64,000 nucleotides of DNA from Brevundimonas sp. SORGH_AS_0993 (lineage in GTDB: Bacteria > Pseudomonadota > Alphaproteobacteria > Caulobacterales > Caulobacteraceae), in assembly GCF_030818545.1 (NCBI RefSeq), contig NZ_JAUTAH010000001.1:1741001-1805000 (forward strand). Reading direction: 5' to 3'. The translations under genes and the position numbers were made by a program. Below, one piece after another: positions 59,294-64,000 of the stretch. The notes beneath the pieces were generated by a model. That model was given only the letters and a program-made list of their open reading frames with translations. It had not been told where the DNA came from and searched no databases. Numbering within the stretch: position 1 is the stretch's first letter; every line of letters starts with the position of its first letter.

Positions 59294-60265
59294 TTATTTC
59301 GCCGAAAGAAAGGCGTCCAGGTCGGCGTAGAAGACCTGGGGCTGGTCCAGCATGATGAAGTGGGCGCTGTCGTCGATCCGCTTCAGGGTCACGCCCGGCA
59401 GGGAGGCGTAGCTGCCGCGGAAAATCTGATCCGTGATCTCCGGCGTCACGCGGGGATCGTTGAACTTGACGTAAAGCACCTCGGTCGGAGCGGTGATCCG
59501 GGCCAGTTCAGGTCGCATGTCGGTGACGATCAGTTCGCGGAAAGCGGCGGCCGAGACCTTCTGGTCGCTGGTGCGGCTATCCTCCAGCGGGCCGGCGCGC
59601 AGGCTCTCGGTCTTGATCATGCCGTTGAGCGACGTCGTCGCGTGCTGATCGTAGTCGGCGCGCGGAACGTCCGCCATGCTGGCATAGACCTGGTCCGCCA
59701 TGGTCGCGATCGCCGCGTTGGAAGCGCCCGGCGCGGCGAACACGGCCCCCATGAAGGGGATCATGTCCACGACCATCAGCTTGCCGACTGCGTCGGGATG
59801 GCGGGCGGCCAGCATCAGGCCGATGGTGCCGCCCATCGAATGGCCGACGACGACGGGCTTGGTCAGTCCCTGCTCGCGGATATAGCGGGCGATCTCCTCC
59901 GCGACCGGGGCGGCGACGGGGCTGGGCGTCGCGCCCTGGGCGTTGCCCTCGGCGGGGGCGCCGGCGAAGCCCTGGATGTGGATGCGATGGACCCGCCATC
60001 CGGCGCCCAGATGATCGACCGTCCCCCGCCAGACTTCCGGCGAGGAGCTGAGGCCCGGGATCAGGATGATGTCGCGCCCGCCCTCGGCGCCGTCGACGCG
60101 CACATGGATGCGGTCGGACTGGAAGTTCGCATGCTGATGGCCGTGGGCGTGGCCGGCCTCGGCGTGGCTTCCATGACCGTCCTGGGCCAAGGCGGTCGGT
60201 GCGGCGAACAGGAGGGCGGCGACCGCTGCGGCGGCGGTGGTGCGGATCAGGATTGTGGCGGTCAT
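59294..60265 (-). CDS. Exported alpha/beta hydrolase with a His-rich N terminus
   Basis: 323 residues: signal peptide to about ALAQ (27), then a histidine-rich stretch of about 15 residues (DGHGSHAEAGHAHGHQHA) and the hydrolase fold with IILIPGLSSSPEVW (oxyanion), VVVGHSMGGTIGLMLA (nucleophile Ser) and DDSAHFIMLDQP (His). The His-rich stretch suggests metal binding, which is unusual for this family. A copy of the 31306-31319 motif lies 41 bases upstream. Confidence 0.85.
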   Translation of the reverse strand: MTATILIRTTAAAAVAALLFAAPTALAQDGHGSHAEAGHAHGHQHANFQSDRIHVRVDGAEGGRDIILIPGLSSSPEVWRGTVDHLGAGWRVHRIHIQGFAGAPAEGNAQGATPSPVAAPVAEEIARYIREQGLTKPVVVGHSMGGTIGLMLAARHPDAVGKLMVVDMIPFMGAVFAAPGASNAAIATMADQVYASMADVPRADYDQHATTSLNGMIKTESLRAGPLEDSRTSDQKVSAAAFRELIVTDMRPELARITAPTEVLYVKFNDPRVTPEITDQIFRGSYASLPGVTLKRIDDSAHFIMLDQPQVFYADLDAFLSAK

Positions 60266-60305
60266 GGCGAAACTCCCCGTTTGGTCGTCGGCTTATGGCG
60301 CTCAC

Positions 60306-60319
60306 ACTTTGAGATGTAA
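60306..60319 (-). promoter_or_regulatory. Second copy of the ACTTTGAGATGTAA motif
   Basis: Exact 14-base match to 31306-31319, placed 41 bases before the alpha/beta hydrolase ATG. The distal arm (AAAGT in the first copy) is less well kept here (AAGGC). Probably the same regulator binds both. Confidence 0.55.
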
Positions 60320-60375
60320 GGCACTTTTATCAGTCAGACGGGACAGACGCCGCGCCCCTCTGTTAGACAGGCGCC

Positions 60376-61518
60376 ATGAAGCCCGACGCACCCGCCGCCG
60401 TCCAGCCGTCTCAGGCGGAATTCACCCCTGCCCCGATGCCCGGCAAGGCGGGCGCCCAGCCGTTCGGCAAGGGCTTCGTGACCGACGCCTGGTATTTCGT
60501 CGCCCAGGGCCGCGACATCGCGCCCGCCAGTCTGAAACGCCACGAGATCATGGGCGAGCCGGTGCTGATCGGGCGCACACGGGCGGGCCAGGTCTATGCG
60601 ATGCGCGACATCTGCCCCCACCGCGCCGCGCCCCTGTCGGCCGGGCGGCTGGTCCAGAAGCCCGGCGAAGGCGAGACGGTCGAATGCCCCTATCACGGCT
60701 GGCGCTTCCGGCCCGACGGAGTCTGCGCCGCCATCCCCTCCCTGGTCGAGGATCAGGCGTTCGAGGCGGACCGCATCAGGGTGCGGTCCTATCCGGTGCG
60801 TGAAAGCCAGGGCCTGGTCTTCGTTTGGATGGCGGCGGACGCCCGCAATCCGTCCGAACCGGATCATGAGCCGCCCGTCTTCCCCGGCGTCGTCGGCGGA
60901 GAGGCCAGGCTGGTCGAGGCGATGGATTTCGACAGCCATATCGACCATGCGGTCGTCGGCCTGATGGACCCGGCCCACGGCCCCTATGTGCATCAGCAAT
61001 GGTGGTGGCGATCCGAGCATTCGATGCACGAGAAGGCCAAGGCCTTCGCCCCGACCGAGTTCGGCTGGGCCATGGTGCGCCACGCCCCCTCGTCCAACAG
61101 CCGCCTCTACAAGATCCTGGGCGGCGCCCCCGCGACCGAGATCACCTTCCGGCTGCCCGGCTTTCGCTGGGAGCATATCCAGGTCGGGGAAAAACAGGTC
61201 CTGGCCCTGACCTGCCTGACCCCGATCACCGAGACCAGGACCCGAATCACCCAGATCTTCTGGTCCGACCACTGGGTGTTCGACATCGCCAAGCCCTTCC
61301 TGCGGATGGGCGTGGTCGCCTTCCTGAAACAGGACGGCGGCATGGTGAACCTGCAGAACGAGGGCCTGCGCTACGACCCGGCCCTGATCTGGATCGACGA
61401 CGCCGACCGCCAGGCCAAATGGTATCAGCAGCTGAAGCGCGAATGGGGCAGGAGCCGCGCCGAGGGGCGGCCCTTCGTCAACCCGATCGCGCCCGTCACC
61501 CTGCGCTGGAAGAGCTGA
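60376..61518 (+). CDS. Rieske non-haem iron aromatic ring-hydroxylating oxygenase, alpha subunit
   Basis: 380 residues. Rieske ligands C80-X-H82 and C104-X2-H107 are in DICPHRAAPLSAG and ECPYHGWRF; the mononuclear iron residues lie in a HIDHAVVGLMDPAHGPYVHQQWWW stretch (H, H, D). It resembles O-demethylase/PaO-type oxygenases and lacks an adjacent reductase or ferredoxin, so electrons must come from elsewhere. The Rieske pair is intact. Substrate unknown. Confidence 0.9.
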   Translation: MKPDAPAAVQPSQAEFTPAPMPGKAGAQPFGKGFVTDAWYFVAQGRDIAPASLKRHEIMGEPVLIGRTRAGQVYAMRDICPHRAAPLSAGRLVQKPGEGETVECPYHGWRFRPDGVCAAIPSLVEDQAFEADRIRVRSYPVRESQGLVFVWMAADARNPSEPDHEPPVFPGVVGGEARLVEAMDFDSHIDHAVVGLMDPAHGPYVHQQWWWRSEHSMHEKAKAFAPTEFGWAMVRHAPSSNSRLYKILGGAPATEITFRLPGFRWEHIQVGEKQVLALTCLTPITETRTRITQIFWSDHWVFDIAKPFLRMGVVAFLKQDGGMVNLQNEGLRYDPALIWIDDADRQAKWYQQLKREWGRSRAEGRPFVNPIAPVTLRWKS

Positions 61519-61525
61519 CGGCCGC

Positions 61526-62581
61526 TCAGGCCCTTTCGAACAGCTTTTGCCAGCGACGGGGCGTGCGGGTCTTCCAGGCGCCGCGATGATAGGCGTCGGA
61601 GCCGATCAGGGGCACCACCGTCGTCGCCTCGGCGAAGACCATCTGTTCGTGGGTGGTCTGAACCTTGCCCCACGACGCCGCCTCTTTCAGCGTGGACGAC
61701 GAGCAGGCGCCGTCGCGCACGTCGGCGACCGTGATCTGGACGGCATAGCGGTGCATCTCGGCCTCGACCCCCAGGATTTCGGCGCAGACGACGGTGTCCT
61801 GGGCGAAATTCTTGGGCACGCCGCCGCCGACCATGAACAGGCCGGTGACGCCCGCCGCGATCTTGATGTCGGTCAGTTCGCGGAAGTCGGCGATGGCGTC
61901 CAGCATCAGATACGGCTGGCCGGCGGCGGCGCGTTCCTTCTGATGCTTGACCAGGCCGAAACCGGCGGACGAATCGACGAAGGCCGGGCAGAAGATCGGC
62001 ACGCCCTGTTCATAGGCGGTCTGGATCAGGCTGCCGGGTTTCTTGGCGTTGCCTTCGGACAGCCACCGGCCCATCTCCCAGATGAACTCGCGGCTGGAAT
62101 AGCCGCGCGGCTCCAGCCGATTGGCGATCTCCAGGATGGTGTGGTCGCAGGCCTGAAGCTCTTCCTCGTCGATATAGGTGTCGTAGATCCGGTCGACGTA
62201 GTTGTCGCGCAGGACGTTGTCGTCCACCTCGCCGGCCGCCTGATAGTGCCGGAAGCCCAGGGCCTCGAAGAAATCCATGTCGACGATGGAGGCGCCGGTG
62301 GCGACCACCGCGTCGATCATGCCGAACTTCACCATGTCGCGGTAAACGTGCATGCAGCCGCCGGCCGAGGTCGAACCGGCCAGGATCAGCCAGGGCGAGC
62401 AGTCCGCATCCTCGATCGCCATCGAAAAGATGTCGGCGGCGCGTGCGGTGTCGCGCGACGAGAAGGACATCTTGCGCATCGAGTCGATGATGGGGCGGGC
62501 GTCGAACGACGTGATGTCCACGTGCTCGACCACGTCCTGCAGCAGCTGGGCCTTGGTGTTCGATTGAACGGGAGCGTTCAT
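61526..62581 (-). CDS. Deoxyhypusine synthase-like polyamine biosynthesis protein
   Basis: 351 residues of the deoxyhypusine synthase fold: AGSTSAGGCMHVYRDMVKFGMIDAVVATGASIVDMDFFEALG-like NAD region, IFCPAFVDSSAGFG, GGGVPKNF and SWGKV with the family's catalytic lysine. Bacteria lack the eIF5A substrate, so such proteins are usually homospermidine synthase-like or make related polyamines. ATG 62581; the frame from 62620 adds 13 residues. Follows a PLP decarboxylase gene 213 bases upstream. Confidence 0.88.
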   Translation of the reverse strand: MNAPVQSNTKAQLLQDVVEHVDITSFDARPIIDSMRKMSFSSRDTARAADIFSMAIEDADCSPWLILAGSTSAGGCMHVYRDMVKFGMIDAVVATGASIVDMDFFEALGFRHYQAAGEVDDNVLRDNYVDRIYDTYIDEEELQACDHTILEIANRLEPRGYSSREFIWEMGRWLSEGNAKKPGSLIQTAYEQGVPIFCPAFVDSSAGFGLVKHQKERAAAGQPYLMLDAIADFRELTDIKIAAGVTGLFMVGGGVPKNFAQDTVVCAEILGVEAEMHRYAVQITVADVRDGACSSSTLKEAASWGKVQTTHEQMVFAEATTVVPLIGSDAYHRGAWKTRTPRRWQKLFERA

Positions 62582-62674
62582 TTCGGCGGTTTCCCTGTGA
62601 TTTGAGCGCCCGTCGAACAAGCAGACGTGCCGGGACGGAGCGACCGACAGGACCGATAGACTCCCAACCGTAAG

Positions 62675-62778
62675 CCGTCACCCTCGGACTTGATCCGAGG
62701 GCCGGATGCGCCGCCGCACGACTTCCGAAAGAGAAGACGCGGACGGCCCGACCCTCGGGTCGAGCCCGAGGATGACGG
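62675..62778. repeat. Paired-hairpin intergenic repeat
   Basis: Arms 62675-62701 and 62752-62778 are 27-base inverted copies with four transition differences, each arm a hairpin around CCTCGG/CCGAGG. It is a dispersed REP-like element type of alphaproteobacteria, with a sequence different from that at 4863-4990. It lies between the two polyamine genes, which are on the same strand. Confidence 0.7.
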
Positions 62779-62794
62779 ATAGGTTTGAAGCGAC

Positions 62795-64000
62795 CTACTT
62801 CCGGCGCGACTTGCGCTGGCCGGCCTTACCCTTGGGACGTGACAGGCGCACGACCTTGCGGGCGTTCTCTTCCGCCGTGGTGCGCACGGTCGGGATGGAG
62901 CGCGGCGCCAGGCCGTAGAGCGAGGCCATCGGGGCGTCCTCGACCGCGGCGATGTCATGTTCGCCATAGCCGTTGAAGCCGGTCGACATGGCCACGCCGT
63001 AAGCGCCCAGCATGCCGATCTCGATGAAGTCGCCTTCGCGGATGTCGGCCGGCAGCCAGAACGGTCCCGGCATATGGTCGATGGAATCGCAGGTCGGACC
63101 ATAGAACTGGAACGCCTTCAGCTCGCCCGAGCTGTCACCGTCCCGGACCAGCTTGGTCGGGAAGGGCCAGCGCGAGTGGGTCGCGTCGAACAACGAGCCG
63201 TAGGAGCCGTCGTTCAGATAAAGGGCGTCGCCCTTGCGCAGGTCCACGCGGGCCAGGATCGACGAGGATTCGGCGACCAGCGCCCGGCCGGGCTCGCACC
63301 ACAGCTCGGTCGTTTCCGACACCGGCATCTCGTTGAAGCCGCGGTGGATGGCGTCGGCGTATTCGCTCATGTCCGGCGGGACCATGCCCGGATAGACCGA
63401 GGGGAAGCCGCCGCCGACATCGACGATGTCCACGATCACGCCCGCACGGCTGATCGACCGGCCGACCTGGGCCATGGCGGCCTGATAGGCGGTGGGGCGC
63501 ATGCATTGCGAACCGACATGGAACGACACGCCCATCAAGCCATCCTTGACCGCCTGACGGGTCGCCAGCAGCAGGGCCGGCGCCTGATCGGTCGAGACGC
63601 CGAACTTGCCCGACAGCGTATAGGCCGCGCCGTCCGCCGACACGGCCATGCGCACGACCAGGTTCAGGTCGTCCGCGCCGCCGGTGGCGTCGAGGATCTT
63701 GTTCAGCTCGTCCACGCAGTCCAGCGAGAAGGTGCGGACGCCGTGGTCGAAATAGGCCCTGGTGATGGCCGACCGGCTCTTGACCGGATGCATGAAGGCC
63801 AGGCGCGCGTCGGCGCTGACCGAACGCACCAGTTCGATCTCGGCGATGGAGGCCACGTCGAAGCTGCGGACGCCCGCCGCGATCAGGGTTTCGATGACCC
63901 AACGCGAAGGGTTCGCCTTCACCGCATAGAAGACGTCGGCTTTCAGATTATCCTGGAACCAGCGCGCCGCTACGGAAACCGAGCGCGGCCGCACGAGTGC
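62795..64000 (-). CDS. Type III PLP-dependent ornithine (or diamino acid) decarboxylase, 5' end outside the window
   Basis: About 402 residues are present; the N terminus is cut by the window end. Alanine-racemase-fold decarboxylase: the Schiff-base lysine in VFYAVKANPS, SFHVGSQCMRPTAYQ, VDVGGGFPSVYPG, WCEPGRALVAES and the active-site cysteine motif YGPTCDSIDHM identify an ornithine/lysine decarboxylase. C-terminal Lys/Arg tail. It should supply putrescine or cadaverine to the deoxyhypusine-synthase-like gene downstream. Confidence 0.92.
   Translation of the reverse strand, partial: ALVRPRSVSVAARWFQDNLKADVFYAVKANPSRWVIETLIAAGVRSFDVASIAEIELVRSVSADARLAFMHPVKSRSAITRAYFDHGVRTFSLDCVDELNKILDATGGADDLNLVVRMAVSADGAAYTLSGKFGVSTDQAPALLLATRQAVKDGLMGVSFHVGSQCMRPTAYQAAMAQVGRSISRAGVIVDIVDVGGGFPSVYPGMVPPDMSEYADAIHRGFNEMPVSETTELWCEPGRALVAESSSILARVDLRKGDALYLNDGSYGSLFDATHSRWPFPTKLVRDGDSSGELKAFQFYGPTCDSIDHMPGPFWLPADIREGDFIEIGMLGAYGVAMSTGFNGYGEHDIAAVEDAPMASLYGLAPRSIPTVRTTAEENARKVVRLSRPKGKAGQRKSRRK

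Noticed and set aside
1..64000. tRNA or rRNA genes
   Set aside because: No T-arm-like GTTCGAATC or rRNA core sequence was found on reading either strand; a tRNA scan would settle it.

Overview
The window reads as a chromosomal segment of a high-G+C alphaproteobacterium of the Caulobacteraceae, most like Brevundimonas. The pointers are a PodJ polarity protein, the GcrA cell-cycle regulator, CtrA-type boxes (TTAA-N7-TTAA), clustered GANTC methylation sites, a complete cpa/tad pilus cluster in the Caulobacter order, and a RegB/RegA-Sco redox block. Genes are dense and many overlap by 1-4 bases. No rRNA, tRNA, CRISPR array, transposase or prophage module is recognisable.

Layout. 1-9 kb: podJ with a CtrA/DnaA-like promoter, a small membrane protein, a flavin-type stress protein, argF-argD separated by a REP-like palindrome, an M28 peptidase, an ABC-2 permease, then gcrA behind an intergenic region that carries a heptamer tandem array, four GANTC sites and a CtrA-like box. 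9-16 kb: apaG, two-domain dcd, an MFS exporter, dapE, a low-G+C insert holding a ParA-like ATPase split by a TGATG stop/start overlap, and an exported M20 amidohydrolase. 16-28 kb: the type IVc (Tad/Flp) pilus system on the minus strand (pilA x2, cpaA, B, C, D, E, F, tadB, tadC), plus a divergent mini-operon (secretin N-domain protein and two TadE-type pseudopilins).

28-41 kb: pabB, a tyrosine phosphatase, a winged-helix regulator with a membrane partner, two envelope proteins, a FAH hydrolase/maleylacetoacetate isomerase pair, a degenerate aldo/keto reductase, btuB behind a cobalamin riboswitch, a DUF4328 membrane protein, mutS and a phasin. 41-52 kb: a frameshifted creatininase, an emrA-emrB-tetR efflux operon, nth, an ATP-grasp protein, an adenosine/sugar kinase, a His-rich COG0523 GTPase, nudC, SRP RNA (ffs) and dnaX. 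52-64 kb: RegA/RegB with a divergent Sco protein, PHA depolymerase, a YgjP-type metallopeptidase, PBP1A, an exported alpha/beta hydrolase, a Rieske oxygenase, and a polyamine pair (deoxyhypusine-synthase-like protein and a PLP ornithine/diamino acid decarboxylase cut by the window end).

Most genes are housekeeping or lineage core. The items most worth a second look are the split ParA with its Walker A on a 31-codon leader ORF, the 14-base motif placed 40-41 bases upstream of two unrelated genes 29 kb apart, the shared CtrA/DnaA-like promoter elements of podJ and gcrA, the inverted repeat family whose right arm has expanded into a heptamer array beside gcrA, the twin pilins with copied terminators, and the aldo/keto reductase that has lost its whole catalytic tetrad. 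All family calls come from reading motifs and remembered homologues; no database search was run.
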